Of a stretch of DNA of 64,000 nt, positions 34,115 through 43,581 are shown piece after piece. The stretch comes from Paucidesulfovibrio gracilis DSM 16080 (GTDB taxonomy: Bacteria > Desulfobacterota > Desulfovibrionia > Desulfovibrionales > Desulfovibrionaceae): contig NZ_FUYC01000002.1 in the NCBI RefSeq assembly GCF_900167125.1, positions 186,001 through 250,000 on the forward strand, written 5' to 3'. How positions within the stretch are numbered: the first letter of the stretch is position 1; each line of letters begins with the position of its first letter. Under the pieces are notes generated by a model. That model worked only from the letters and a program-made list of their open reading frames with translations. It did not search any database and had not been told where the DNA came from. Position numbers and translations under genes: made by a program.

Positions 34115-37100
34115 TTACGCCTTGCGGACGTTGACCATGAAGGCCTTGGTTTCGGGAATACCCGTGTTCGGGTCGCCTACGGACGGGGTCAGGATGTTGG
34201 CGGAGTCGCCGCCATCCTTTGGCCATGTCCAGCCGAAGTGCCAGGGCAGCCCCACCTGATGGACTTCCACACCCTGGATGGCGAAGGGCTTCATACGCCG
34301 CGTCACAATGGCCACGGCCCAGATGGAGCCGCGCAGGCTGTCCACCATGACCTTTTCGCCGTTTTCGATGCCGCGCATTTTTGCCAATTCCGGGCTGAGT
34401 TCCACAAAAACCTGTGGTTCGGCCTCGGTGAGCCAACCCTGGTTACGTGTCATCACGCCGGTCTGCCAATGTTCGGTAACGCGATAGGTGGTACCCACGA
34501 ACGGGAAGCGCGGATCACACACGGCCTTTTGCTCGTCGTCGAAGCTAATGGCCGTGGGGTTGTGCAGCCGTCCCGAGAAGGGATGACTTTTGACCGGGCA
34601 TTCCAGGGGTTCGTAGTATTCGGGCAGCGGACCGTCCGCGCGTCCAGGGCCGAATATCTGGCCATAGCCGTGCTTGCGCATGATGAAGGCGTGCTTGGTG
34701 CCGGGCTTCCACCCGCCGTCGGGTACGTCGCCCACCCACTTGGCGCCGTCCCATTGGATGACGGGCTTTTGCGGGGCGTAGGGCTTGCCCTTGAGGTCCA
34801 CGGAGGCGCGGTTGTAGAGGATGCGCCGGTTCACGGGCCAGCACCAGCTCCAATTGGGGTACAGGCCGATTTTGGCTTGTTCCGGGGTCTGGCTCGGGTC
34901 GCGGCGGGCGGCCATGTTGCCTTTTTCCGTGTAGGAGTGGCAGTACAGCCAGTTGCCGGACATGGTGGAGCCGTCTTCCTGGAGGTAGGCGAAACTTGGG
35001 ACCAGGGTACCCTTCTTGTAGAGCTTGCCCTTGATCTCCACGTCACGGGTGAAGTAGCCGTTGATGAGCTTGGCCACCTTGTGGGCGTCGAACACGCCGT
35101 CCGTGGCGATGGCGTCCCAGCTGAGCTTGGTGATGGGTTCGGGGTATACGCCGCCTTTTTCTTTGTAAAGGTGGCGGATCTTTTCCATCAGTTCATACAT
35201 GATGTCGCCGTCGGGCTTTTGGCCGTTGGGCGCGTCCGGTCCCTTGTAGCGCCACTGCATCCAGCGGCCCGAGTTGGTCACGGAGCCTTCCTTTTCCACG
35301 GAAACCGCGCAGGGCAGGAAAAAGACCTCGGTCTTGATCTCCTTGGGATTCATGTCCGGGCCTTCCCAGAACCATCCGGTTTCGTTGGGGAAGATGTTCA
35401 CGTTCACAAGCCAGTCCAGCTTGCTCAGCGCCTGGCGCGTCTTGTTGGAGTTTGCTCCCGAGCAGGCCGGGTTCATGCCCCAGGAGAACAGCCCCTTGAA
35501 CTGCCCTTCGTCCATTTTGTCGAACAGGGTCAGCCACGCGTATTCCGAGGCCTTGCGGTTGTCCAGCTTGGGCAGCCAGGTGTAGGCCTCATCGGGATCA
35601 GCGTCCTGCCACATGGATTTGAGCAGGCTGTTCATGTACTTGGGATAGTTCTGCCACCAGTTGGCCGATTCGGGATCGTTGGAGACCGGCGTGTACTTGG
35701 TGTTGTGCTTTTCCAGGCTCTGTTCGTCCACAAGGGGCGTCTTCAGGTAGCCCGGCAGGATGTGGTAGAGTAGGCAGTGGTCCGTGGACCCCTGCACGTT
35801 GGATTCTCCGCGCAGTGCATTCACCCCGCCGCCGGAAACGCCGATGTTGCCGAGCAGCAGCTGGATCATGGCCATGCTGCGGATGTTCTGCACGCCCACG
35901 GTGTGCTGGGTCCAGCCCATGGCGTACATGATGGTGCCGGACTTGTCGGGGGCGCCGGTGGCCGCATAGGTCTTGTAGAGTTGTTCCAGTTCGGCTTTGC
36001 TCAGGCCCGAGATGGCCGAGACCTTATCCAGCTCGTAGCGCTCATAATGCTTTTTGAGCAGCTGATACACGCACCGGGGGTTCTTGAGGGACGGATCCTG
36101 CACGGGAACGCCCTGATCGTCGGTCTCAAACGCCCACTGCTTCTTGTCGTAGGAGCGGGTTTTGGGATCGTAGCCGGAGAACAGTCCGTCCTCAAAGGAA
36201 TACCCTTTGCCCACCACAAAGGCGGCATTGGTATAGTTGACCACGTATTCCTTGAAGACGAGGTCGTTGTCCAGGATGTACTTGATCATCCCGCCGAGCA
36301 CGGCGATATCCGAGCCGGAGCGCAGACCCATGTAGATGTCCGCTTTGGCCGAGGTGCGGGTGAACCGCGGATCCACGTGGATCAACGTAGCACCCCGTTC
36401 CTGGGCACGCGTCACCCATTTGAAGGAGATGGGATGGTTTTCGGCAGCGTTGCTGCCCATGATCAACACACAATCACTGTTCTGGATGTCGATCCAGTGA
36501 TTGGTCATCGCGCCGCGTCCGAACGACTCTGCCAGAGCCGCAACAGTGGCGCTGTGTCAAATCCGCGCCTGGTGCTCGATGTAGACCAGGCCGAGGGATC
36601 GGAGCATGGTTTGGTAGGCCCAGCACTCCTCGTTGTCCAGGGCCGCGGAACCGAGGGACGCGATGGCGTCGGTCCGGTTGATTACCTGTCCTTTGGGATT
36701 CATCTGGTGGAAGGACTTGTCGCGCGTGGTCTTGACCCGCTCGGCAATCTGTTCCAACGCCCATTCCCAGGAAACTTCCTTGAATTTGTCGGACCCGGGC
36801 GCGCGGTACAGCGGCGACGCGGGGCGGCGGTCGTTTTCCGCCAGCTGCCAGATGCTGGCACCCTTGGCGCAGAGTGCGCCTTCGTTCACGGGGTGGTCCG
36901 GGTCGCCTTCGATGTTCACGGCCTTATTGTTTTCAAGGGACGTGTTCACGATAAGCCCGCAACCCACGGCGCAGTAACAGCAAACCGTCGTGGTCTGCTT
37001 GCTCCATTTGGGCTTGAGCATGGCGGCGCGGTCCATGGCTTGCGCCGTGTTTTGGATCCCTAGCCCCCCAAAGGCCGTCACCGCGGCGGCGGTGGCGGAA

Positions 37101-37132
37101 AGCTTCAGGAAGTGCCTTCGATTCATGTTCAT
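34115..37132 (-). CDS. fdhA: formate dehydrogenase alpha subunit, selenocysteine-containing, Tat-exported
   Basis: The full product is 1005 residues if the in-frame TGA at 36557-36559 is read as selenocysteine (Sec192). Residues 3-32 are a twin-arginine signal (NRRHFLKLSATAAA). CCYCAVGCG with Cys further on (EGALCAKGAS) binds [4Fe-4S]. Sec is followed by HSATV, the canonical metal-ligand context where many homologues have Cys or Sec. The rest has bis-MGD-binding segments (VLIMGSNAAENHP, IHVDPRFTRTSAKAD) and a C-terminal dinucleotide-binding domain. AGGAGG lies seven bases before the ATG. It oxidises formate in the periplasm with W or Mo. Without recoding it would be mis-called as two genes. 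Confidence 0.95.
36518..36559 (-). promoter_or_regulatory. UGA selenocysteine codon with downstream SECIS-like hairpin
   Basis: The TGA at 36557-36559 sits inside fdhA. Directly after it, ACT can pair with AGT and TGC with GCA (minus strand), leaving an unpaired U beside the stem and a GGCTCTG loop that includes a G and U. This matches the position and general form of bacterial SelB-binding SECIS elements. The fold is hand-drawn. Confidence 0.7.
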
Positions 37133-37167
37133 GCAAATCCTCCTTCTACCGATCATGTGTGTGCGGG

Positions 37168-37398
37168 TCAGCGTCCTCGAATCTCGCGGCCCAGAGCCAC
37201 GAGCCGTTCATAGCCCGGTACCGACGGGACGCGTTTCGGTCGCGGCGGCCAACGCCGGGGCTGTTTGCCGGGGGAAGCCGGACAAAGCCGCAGGCAGGAC
37301 GCCGGACCACGCAGCGCGTTTAGATCGTGCCCAAGCCCGGAAAAGGGCAGGCCCGCATTGCGCATGGTCGGTCGCGTGGGGTTGGATGATTGATGCAT
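37168..37398 (-). CDS. small hypothetical protein upstream of fdhA
   Basis: A 76-residue frame starts at the ATG 37396-37398 with AAAAGGAGCGTCT in front, a good ribosome site. It ends 35 bases before fdhA. The product is basic and rich in Pro, Arg and Ser, with no recognised domain, signal or membrane segment. The codon context is not strongly coding-like. It may be a leader gene of the fdh operon or non-coding leader sequence. Confidence 0.4.
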   Translation of the reverse strand: MHQSSNPTRPTMRNAGLPFSGLGHDLNALRGPASCLRLCPASPGKQPRRWPPRPKRVPSVPGYERLVALGREIRGR

Positions 37399-37501
37399 AG
37401 ACGCTCCTTTTCCTTTTCTGAGTATCTCAATTAGCAGAATCGATATCGAAGACAACTCCGAGGATCAGTACATGACTATCACACTGCTCAGACGGACATA
37501 A

Positions 37502-37541
37502 TAAAAAGCCGCGCCATTCCTATCATACGGAACGGCGCGGC
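37502..37541 (-). terminator. intrinsic terminator of the exporter operon
   Basis: On the minus strand GCCGCGCCGTTCC pairs with GGAATGGCGCGGC (12 of 13 pairs, 37508-37520 with 37529-37541), followed by TTTTTAT. It lies downstream of the ABC-2 permease gene and upstream of the fdh operon, separating the two. Confidence 0.8.
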
Positions 37542-37674
37542 GTGTCCTGCGCGAGAAGTGATTGAAAAAGGCCACGTCCCGGACCGTTCGGAAGGGGAAT
37601 GCGGGGGCGCGCGTCTTGTCCGCTTCGTTGGAACCGGAGAGGCAACAACACGGGTCGTGGTTTGGGGCGGCCCG

Positions 37675-38808
37675 TTAATCCAGGGTCTGGCGGAAGCGCT
37701 TCAGCCCCACGGCAACGATTATGGCCCAGAACAGCAGGATGGGCCAGGTATGGTGCAGGGAATCCACAGCGCCGTTTCCCTTGAGCAGAATGCCGCGCAC
37801 CAGCCGCAGGTAATGGGTCAGCGGCAGTACAGAGCCAAGGTATTGCGCCCATTGGGGCATGCCCCGAAAGGGGAACATGAAGCCCGAAAGCAGCAGGGAG
37901 GGCAGGAAAAAGAAGATGGACATCTGCACGGCCTGCAACTGGTTGCGTGCCATGGTGGAAATGGTCACGCCCACGCTCAGGTTCGCGCCGATGAAGATCA
38001 GAGTCAGGGTCAGGAGCAGCAGTACGGAACCGTGCATGGGGACATGGAAAAGAAGCGCGGCGGCCGTGAGGATCAGCAGTACCTGGATGTAGCCCACCAT
38101 GACATAGGGCAGGATCTTCCCCACGGTCACTTCCAGGGGCCGCACCGGTGTGGTGAGCAGGTTTTCCATGGTGCCGCGTTCCTGTTCTCTGGTGATGGCC
38201 AGGGATGTGATCATGGTCAGGGTCAGGGTCAGGATTACGCCCATGAGTCCGGGGACGATGTTGTACTGGGTTTCGGCTTCGGGATTGAAGTCCGCATGGG
38301 CGCGCAGAGTTACCGGGGACGGACCCGCCCGCAAATGCTCCAGAGGACCGCGGAGCAGGGGATCCAGGCCTTGGTCCACGATGGCCGGAAGATTTTTCAA
38401 CGCCCCGCCTGTGGCCACGGGATCGGTGGCGTCGGCTTCCATGAGCAGGACGGGCCGCTGCCCCCGTATCAGGTCGCGGCCGAAATCCGGGGGGATGGTC
38501 AGCGCGAATTGTACTTCGCCCCGGCGCAGCAGATCGCGCACCTGTTCCCGCGAATCCGCATGGACCCGGATAGTGAAGTAGTCGCTGTTCTGCATGGCCG
38601 CTACCACGGCCCGGGAGTAGGGGGAATTGTCCGCCGAGAGCACGGCCGTGGGCAGGTGGCGCGGGTCCGCGTTGATGGCGTAGCCAAAGAGCACCAACTG
38701 CACCAGGGGGATGCCGATGAGCATGGCAAAAGTGAGGCGGTCGCGCCGCATTTGCACGAATTCCTTCCGTACCACGGCCTTGAAGCGGCTCCAGGAGAAG
38801 TTGCGCAT
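37675..38808 (-). CDS. ABC-2 type exporter permease
   Basis: The 377-residue permease resembles YhhJ/YbhR/YbhS proteins. It has one N-terminal membrane helix, a large extracytoplasmic domain (about 50-170), and five more helices in the C-terminal half (for example PGLMGVILTLTLTMITSLAI). The REQERGTMENLLTTPVRPLEV motif at the cytoplasmic coupling helix is characteristic. It is the last gene of the TetR-HlyD-ATPase-permease operon. There is only one permease, so a homodimer is likely. It exports drugs or toxic compounds from the inner membrane. Confidence 0.88.
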   Translation of the reverse strand: MRNFSWSRFKAVVRKEFVQMRRDRLTFAMLIGIPLVQLVLFGYAINADPRHLPTAVLSADNSPYSRAVVAAMQNSDYFTIRVHADSREQVRDLLRRGEVQFALTIPPDFGRDLIRGQRPVLLMEADATDPVATGGALKNLPAIVDQGLDPLLRGPLEHLRAGPSPVTLRAHADFNPEAETQYNIVPGLMGVILTLTLTMITSLAITREQERGTMENLLTTPVRPLEVTVGKILPYVMVGYIQVLLILTAAALLFHVPMHGSVLLLLTLTLIFIGANLSVGVTISTMARNQLQAVQMSIFFFLPSLLLSGFMFPFRGMPQWAQYLGSVLPLTHYLRLVRGILLKGNGAVDSLHHTWPILLFWAIIVAVGLKRFRQTLD

Positions 38809-38809
38809 T

Positions 38810-39772
38810 TCAGTTTACCTCGGCGTTGCGCATCAGGTCGATGAAAACCATTTCCAGACTGGTTTCCGACGCGTTCCAGGAAAATTCCGTTGCATATTCG
38901 TCGGCCAGACTTTGCAATGTACGGCTGTCGCGCCCGCAGACGCTCAGACTAACGCCGACGGGAACCACTTGATCCACGCCGGGGCGGTGCTCCAACTCCC
39001 TGGAGAGCTGGAACACGGCTTCGTCGTCGCCGTTTTTGGAGCGCACGGTCCAGGTGATCAACCCAGAGCCGCGGACCAGTTCTTCGGTGGTTCCCCGGGC
39101 CAGGAGCTTGCCGTAGGCAATGTAGGCCAGGCGGTGGCAGCGTTCCGCCTCATCCATATAATGCGTGGAAATCAGGGCGGTGAGTCCCTGCCCGGCCAGC
39201 TTGTGCACCTCGTCCCAAAAGTCGCGGCGTGCTCCGGGGTCCACACCGGCCGTGGGTTCGTCCAGGAGCAACAGTCGGGGGTTGTGCTGGGTGCAGGCAC
39301 CAAGGGCCAGACGCTGCTTCCAGCCACCGGAGAGCGACCCAGCCAGATTGCGGGCATAGCGTTCCAGACCCATGCGTTGGATGGTGGCGTCCACGGTGTC
39401 CCGGATGTGCTCCAGGCCATAGACCCGGGCCATGAATTCCAGATTTTCCTTTACGGTGAGGTCTTCGTAAAGGCTGAAGCGCTGGGCCATGTATCCAACC
39501 TGGGGCTTGATGCTCGCAGCCTGGGTGCGAATATCCAGGCCCAGGCAGGTGCCTTCGCCGCTGTCGGGCCGCAGCAATCCGCAGAGCATGCGGATGAACG
39601 TGGTTTTGCCCGAACCGTTGGGACCGAGAAAACCGAAAATCTCCCCTGCGCCCACCTGCATATCCAGGCCGTCCACCACCACGCGGTCGCCGAATTGTTT
39701 GGTCAGCCCGTGAACACTGATGACCGGATTGTCCGGGGCGTGTGTTTCGGCAAGAAGCGGCTCGGCAGTCAT
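38810..39772 (-). CDS. ABC exporter ATP-binding protein
   Basis: The 320-residue ATPase has Walker A GFLGPNGSGKTTFIRML (about 47-63), the signature LSGGWKQRLALGACTQHN, Walker B LLLLDEPTAGVDP and the H-loop ISTHYMDEAERC. A C-terminal extension is typical of DrrA/YbhF-type exporters. Its ATG overlaps the stop of the HlyD gene (39769-39772), and it ends one base before the permease start. It energises the partner permease. Confidence 0.9.
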   Translation of the reverse strand: MTAEPLLAETHAPDNPVISVHGLTKQFGDRVVVDGLDMQVGAGEIFGFLGPNGSGKTTFIRMLCGLLRPDSGEGTCLGLDIRTQAASIKPQVGYMAQRFSLYEDLTVKENLEFMARVYGLEHIRDTVDATIQRMGLERYARNLAGSLSGGWKQRLALGACTQHNPRLLLLDEPTAGVDPGARRDFWDEVHKLAGQGLTALISTHYMDEAERCHRLAYIAYGKLLARGTTEELVRGSGLITWTVRSKNGDDEAVFQLSRELEHRPGVDQVVPVGVSLSVCGRDSRTLQSLADEYATEFSWNASETSLEMVFIDLMRNAEVN

Positions 39773-40764
39773 GCGTCCTCCCCGGTCCCGGCTGGAGCTT
39801 GCGGTTGCAGGGTAACGTCCACGGGTTGCCCGGGACGCAGCAGCGCGGCGTCTTCTGGATCGGGCCGGGCTTCCACCCGGAAGACCAGCTTGGCGCGGTT
39901 TTGGCTCGAATAGATCACGGGCGGGGTGTATTCGGCCTGGTCCGCAATGTGGGTGATTGTCACGTCCACCGGGTTCGGGGAACCGTCAAAACTGACCAGG
40001 GCGGCGTGTCCGGGTTGAATGGTTCCGGCCATGGTTTCCGGCAGGAAGAAGATCACCTTCACGTTGTCCGAGGGCAGCAGGGAAATCACGGGCCGCCCCA
40101 TGGCCACCCATTCTCCTGGTTCGTAATAGGTGTCGAAGATAGTTCCCGAAGCTGGGGCCGACTGGCTTTTTTGGTCCAGATTCCAGCGCGCCTGTTCCAG
40201 CTTGGCCCGGGCCGCGTCCAGTTCGGCTTGTGCCGCGGCCAGTTCATCGCTTCGCCCTCCCAGCCGGGCCGTACCCAGTTCCGCTTCAATGCGGCGCACG
40301 GATTGGCTTGCGGTTTCGTATTCGGTGCGGGCGCGATCCAATTCCTGGGCAGAGATGGTCTCCTCGGCAAAGAGGCGCTTTTTCCGTTCGTAGTCGGTGC
40401 GGGCAAAGGACAGGCTGGAGCGGGCCTCATGCAGCCGGGCCTGAATGGCAGCGATTTCCGTGGGACGTTGGCCCTTGCCCAGGTCCGCAAGGGAATTATC
40501 CGCACGCAGCACGTTTTGACGCGCTTCATCCACGGCGGCCTGTTCGAAGTTGTTTTCCAGCTCGAACAGCGGCTCGTGCGCCTGGACGGTCCGGCCTTTG
40601 CGGACATGCAGGCGTGTGAGCTGTCCGGCCAGCGGAGCGGCCACCTCCACGTATTCCCCTTCCACGTATCCCTGCAGGGGCGCGGTGTCGCCGCAGCCAT
40701 GCAGCAAAAAGAGTCCGGTGAACAAAAGAAGGCGGAATCCGAAAGCGTTGCGTGTGGATGTCAT
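39769..40764 (-). CDS. HlyD-family periplasmic adaptor lipoprotein
   Basis: The 331-residue protein has a lipoprotein signal ending LLHGCG (Cys at 27) and the membrane-fusion/adaptor pattern: a lipoyl half (VEVAAPLAGQLTRLHVRKG), a long coiled coil (about 80-190, QAAVDEARQNVL onward), a second lipoyl half (APASGTIFDTYYEPGEWVAMG) and a beta barrel. It would join the ABC exporter to an outer-membrane channel, as YbhG does. Both ends overlap neighbours by four bases, so the operon is tightly coupled. Confidence 0.88.
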   Translation of the reverse strand: MTSTRNAFGFRLLLFTGLFLLHGCGDTAPLQGYVEGEYVEVAAPLAGQLTRLHVRKGRTVQAHEPLFELENNFEQAAVDEARQNVLRADNSLADLGKGQRPTEIAAIQARLHEARSSLSFARTDYERKKRLFAEETISAQELDRARTEYETASQSVRRIEAELGTARLGGRSDELAAAQAELDAARAKLEQARWNLDQKSQSAPASGTIFDTYYEPGEWVAMGRPVISLLPSDNVKVIFFLPETMAGTIQPGHAALVSFDGSPNPVDVTITHIADQAEYTPPVIYSSQNRAKLVFRVEARPDPEDAALLRPGQPVDVTLQPQAPAGTGEDA

Positions 40765-41384
40765 GCGGTCTCCTCCTCGGGACGCTTGGCGCGCAGCATA
40801 TCACGAACAACCTTCCAGTTGCGTTGCACCTGGGCTTGCAGGTCGAATTCCCCCTGACGGATGAAGTGCATGTGGACCGGCAGAAGCATTTGCCCCAGAA
40901 ACAGGATGGCCAGATCCTTGGCGTATGCATCCGAACGGATTGTTCCGGCTTCCTGCCCCCGGGCAATGATGGCGGCGATACCGGCAACGAGGTTGTCCTG
41001 CCCGGCGATGAGCATATCGCGAAACGGGCTGCCCGATCCGGCTACATCTTCGGAGAACAGAATGCGCGGAACCGCCCCCTGGCTGAGGATCAGGCCGATA
41101 TGTCGTTGCCAGAAGCGTTCGAGTGCGATCAGGGTATCCGGTTCCATGGAGGAGGCCCGGACGTTTTCTTCCAGCATGGAACGCAGGTGCATGAACGCGG
41201 CCCGCAACATCTCGTTGCGGTTTTTATAGTGACGATACAAGGCCGAGGGGACCACGCCCACGGCCTCGGCCACGGCCGATACCGTGACAGCACGGATGCC
41301 GTTGGCGGCCAGCTCCAGAGCGGCTTGTGCAATTTGGGCCTTGCGTTCCTGGGTATGCAGTCGGGGTGTATGTTCTTCGTTCAT
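40761..41384 (-). CDS. TetR-family repressor of the exporter operon
   Basis: The 207-residue regulator has an N-terminal helix-turn-helix (VTVSAVAEAVGVVPSALYRHYKNRNEML, key residues VAEAVGV..ALYRHY at about 34-55) and an all-helical C-terminal ligand domain. It is the first gene of the operon. The ATG at 41384 follows an AAAGGAG site; the much longer upstream frame is spurious. A palindrome lies 17-40 bases upstream, so autorepression relieved by a ligand is likely. The arrangement resembles CecR-YbhGFSR. Confidence 0.88.
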   Translation of the reverse strand: MNEEHTPRLHTQERKAQIAQAALELAANGIRAVTVSAVAEAVGVVPSALYRHYKNRNEMLRAAFMHLRSMLEENVRASSMEPDTLIALERFWQRHIGLILSQGAVPRILFSEDVAGSGSPFRDMLIAGQDNLVAGIAAIIARGQEAGTIRSDAYAKDLAILFLGQMLLPVHMHFIRQGEFDLQAQVQRNWKVVRDMLRAKRPEEETA

Positions 41385-41400
41385 GATGGTCGGCTCCTTT

Positions 41401-41424
41401 TGTGAATGTGAATTCACCTTCACA
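41401..41424. promoter_or_regulatory. palindromic operator upstream of the TetR gene
   Basis: A 24-base palindrome has a perfect core GTGAATTCAC and outer arms TGTGAA/TTCACA; only one position per arm breaks symmetry. It lies between the TetR gene and the divergent tandem ABC gene and is a strong candidate TetR-binding site. Confidence 0.65.
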
Positions 41425-41539
41425 AAACGTCCAACGGATGTCAACAGGTGACCGGATATTTTCTTGCCGCAGGACCAGAGGGGAGGAAAGGCGGTGTTCC
41501 GGCTTGCGATTCCCCGCTTGAGCGGGCAGGATTCGGGCC

Positions 41540-43003
41540 ATGGATAGACAGGTGCCTTTGATCCGTTTGCGGGATGTCGTGGTGCGTCGGGGCGAATCCC
41601 TCTTGTTGCGGGGGCTGGATCTGGAAGTATGCGCCGGGGAGCATGTGGCGGTGTTGGGGAGCAACGGGGCGGGAAAGTCCACGTTGCTGGCCCTGCTGCG
41701 GGGAGATCTGCCTCCCACGTCCGGGCTTCGCGAGTATGACTTTGGCTCTGGTGCGCAGTCTTCGCCCATTGGCCTGCGACAACGAATGGGTCTGGTGTCT
41801 CCTGCGTTGCAGGATCGTTTCGTCGGTGCGGATTGGTCCCTGAGCGCCCGACAAGCGGTTTGTGCCGGATTCCATGATTCCTGGCTTTGCCATGTACGTC
41901 CCACGGAAAAGGAGTGGGAACAGGCCGGGCAATGGTTGGAGCAAATCGGCGCGGCAGAGTTGGCGGATCGGCCCGTGTGCCGCCTTTCCACCGGGCAATT
42001 GCGCCTGGTGCTCCTGGCCAGGGCATTGGTCACGGAACCCGTGCTGCTGTTTTTGGATGAGTATCTTGACGGGCTGGACATGCAGGCCCGGGCGCGTCTG
42101 TTGGAGGCCATGTCCCGTGCCGGGCGATCCTGTACGCTGGTTTGCGCGGTGCATGACGAGGCGGACCTGCCTGCTTGTGTGCACCGGGGCGTCCTGTTGC
42201 GCGAGGGGCGCGTCGCGGCCCGGGAATCCGTGTCCGGTCTTTCGGCCCGGCGTCGAAAACCCGTTGCAGGTCTTCAACCGGATCCGCCGACCCCGGAGCC
42301 GGTGCGGGCCTCCTGGCTGTTTCGGCTCACGAATGTTTCTGTGCTGTTTGAGGGCAGAGCGGCCTTGGACGGTGTGAATTGGACTGTGCGCCCCGGAGAG
42401 CACTGGGCCGTGTTGGGCGGTAACGGCGCGGGCAAGTCCACGTTGTTGCGTGTGCTGCTTGGGCTGGAGGATGTTTATCCCGGAGGACGGATGGGCTGGT
42501 TCGGCGTGGACAGGCTGCCGGATTTAACCGAGGTTCGGCGGCGCGTGGGATATGTGTCCGGGCATTTGCAAGGCACCTATTCCTATGATCTGAGCGTGCG
42601 CGAAATCGTGTGGTCCGGTTTTTTCGGCAGTGTGGGGCTGTACGATCTTCCCGATGAAGCGCAGCGGGACCGCGCGGAACGAATGCTTGCCTTTTTCGGT
42701 CTGACGAAGCTGGCGGATCGGCGCATTCGCTCGTTGTCCTATGGGCAGTTGCGCCGGGCGCTCCTTGCGCGGGCCACGGTGGGTGGGGCGCCGGTTTTGT
42801 TGCTGGATGAGCCGTTGACTGGACTGGACAAGCAGGCGCGGCCCATGGTTTTGGCCTCGTTGGAGCGGTTGGCGGATGCTGGAACGCACCTGGTATACGT
42901 GACCCACCATGTGGGGGAGTTGATTCCCGCACTTAGTCATGTGCTGTGTCTGGATCAGGGGCATGTTACGTATTGCGGCACTCGGGCCGGAGCAGGGTTG
43001 TAA
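41540..43003 (+). CDS. tandem-domain ABC ATPase (ModF/PhrA-like)
   Basis: The 487-residue protein holds two complete ATP-binding cassettes in one chain. Cassette 1 (about 5-235) has LGSNGAGKSTLLALL, LSTGQLRLVLLARA and LLFLDEYLDGLD; cassette 2 (about 260-487) has [29 protein letters not shown] and VLLLDEPLTGLD. The signature motifs are slightly unusual (STG and SYG in place of SGG), as in ModF. No permease or membrane helix is present, so it may be a soluble regulatory or molybdate-linked ATPase. It is divergent from the exporter operon. Confidence 0.85.
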   Translation: MDRQVPLIRLRDVVVRRGESLLLRGLDLEVCAGEHVAVLGSNGAGKSTLLALLRGDLPPTSGLREYDFGSGAQSSPIGLRQRMGLVSPALQDRFVGADWSLSARQAVCAGFHDSWLCHVRPTEKEWEQAGQWLEQIGAAELADRPVCRLSTGQLRLVLLARALVTEPVLLFLDEYLDGLDMQARARLLEAMSRAGRSCTLVCAVHDEADLPACVHRGVLLREGRVAARESVSGLSARRRKPVAGLQPDPPTPEPVRASWLFRLTNVSVLFEGRAALDGVNWTVRPGEHWAVLGGNGAGKSTLLRVLLGLEDVYPGGRMGWFGVDRLPDLTEVRRRVGYVSGHLQGTYSYDLSVREIVWSGFFGSVGLYDLPDEAQRDRAERMLAFFGLTKLADRRIRSLSYGQLRRALLARATVGGAPVLLLDEPLTGLDKQARPMVLASLERLADAGTHLVYVTHHVGELIPALSHVLCLDQGHVTYCGTRAGAGL

Positions 43004-43562
43004 TGCCCGCTGCTCGCGGTCGATATGGCCGGATTGCTCCTTGTCGCCATCTCCCGCGGCTTGCATCGCGCTCGGGGCGAGACGTCTGGCCTCGGGTTTT
43101 TAACGGTGAGATGGATGATTACGAAGAATTCGGGACCATGAGCGCATTTTCCTGTGCTTGCCGTCTTGACCACCCCTTACGGTCGGAGTTCTCGGTTTCC
43201 CGTACGGCCTTCCCCTTTCTTTTGCATTGTTTCAATAGAAGGAATGTCATTGGGTTCGCGCCCGATGCGGATCAACGGATTTCCATATTTTGTTGTTTAT
43301 TGTTGATCAAACAAAGTAAGCTGACCCAATATATCTAGATATTTATGATTTGATCAACGATGATCAGCAGTGAACAATTGACTTGCTCCCCCAGCGCAGG
43401 CCAGGGAGGACTTGCGCGTTTTTTGACGCCCTGATTTGCGGGAGGCTGCCCAGTTGAGCGGAGGGAAGCATTGCCTGGCCGGGATCAGCTTCGCGTGTGG
43501 AGGGAAGCGTTGTCTGGCCGGGATCAGCTTCAGGTGCTGACGAACGCGTTGCCTGCTCGGGA
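43004..43562. other. 559-bp non-coding stretch between convergent genes
   Basis: No credible gene is present. It holds an AT-rich patch (about 43240-43375) with palindromes and, next to the HD-GYP gene, three 39-bp tandem repeats. Frames crossing the repeats give only repetitive peptides without a ribosome site. Confidence 0.6.
43303..43357. repeat. cluster of short palindromes
   Basis: Two perfect TTGATCAA palindromes (43303-43310 and 43350-43357) flank a perfect ATATCTAGATAT palindrome (43331-43342). A further TGATCA lies at 43361-43366. It could be a protein-binding site cluster in an AT-rich setting. Confidence 0.5.
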
Positions 43563-43581
43563 TCAGCTTCGCGTGTGGTCG
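43465..43581. repeat. three tandem 39-bp repeats
   Basis: Units at 43465-43503, 43504-43542 and 43543-43581 share a GGGATCAGCTTC core and differ at several places. The third unit overlaps the last codons and stop of the HD-GYP gene. The unit length is a multiple of three, so the alternative minus-strand frame through the array stays open and encodes READPGQ-type repeats. Confidence 0.75.

Noticed and set aside
36508-36560. fdhA interrupted by a nonsense mutation (pseudogene)
   Set aside because: The TGA lies exactly at the selenocysteine position of formate dehydrogenases and coding resumes at once in the same frame with the HSATV motif.
43465-43581. CRISPR-like array
   Set aside because: The 39-bp units are directly adjacent with no unique spacers.
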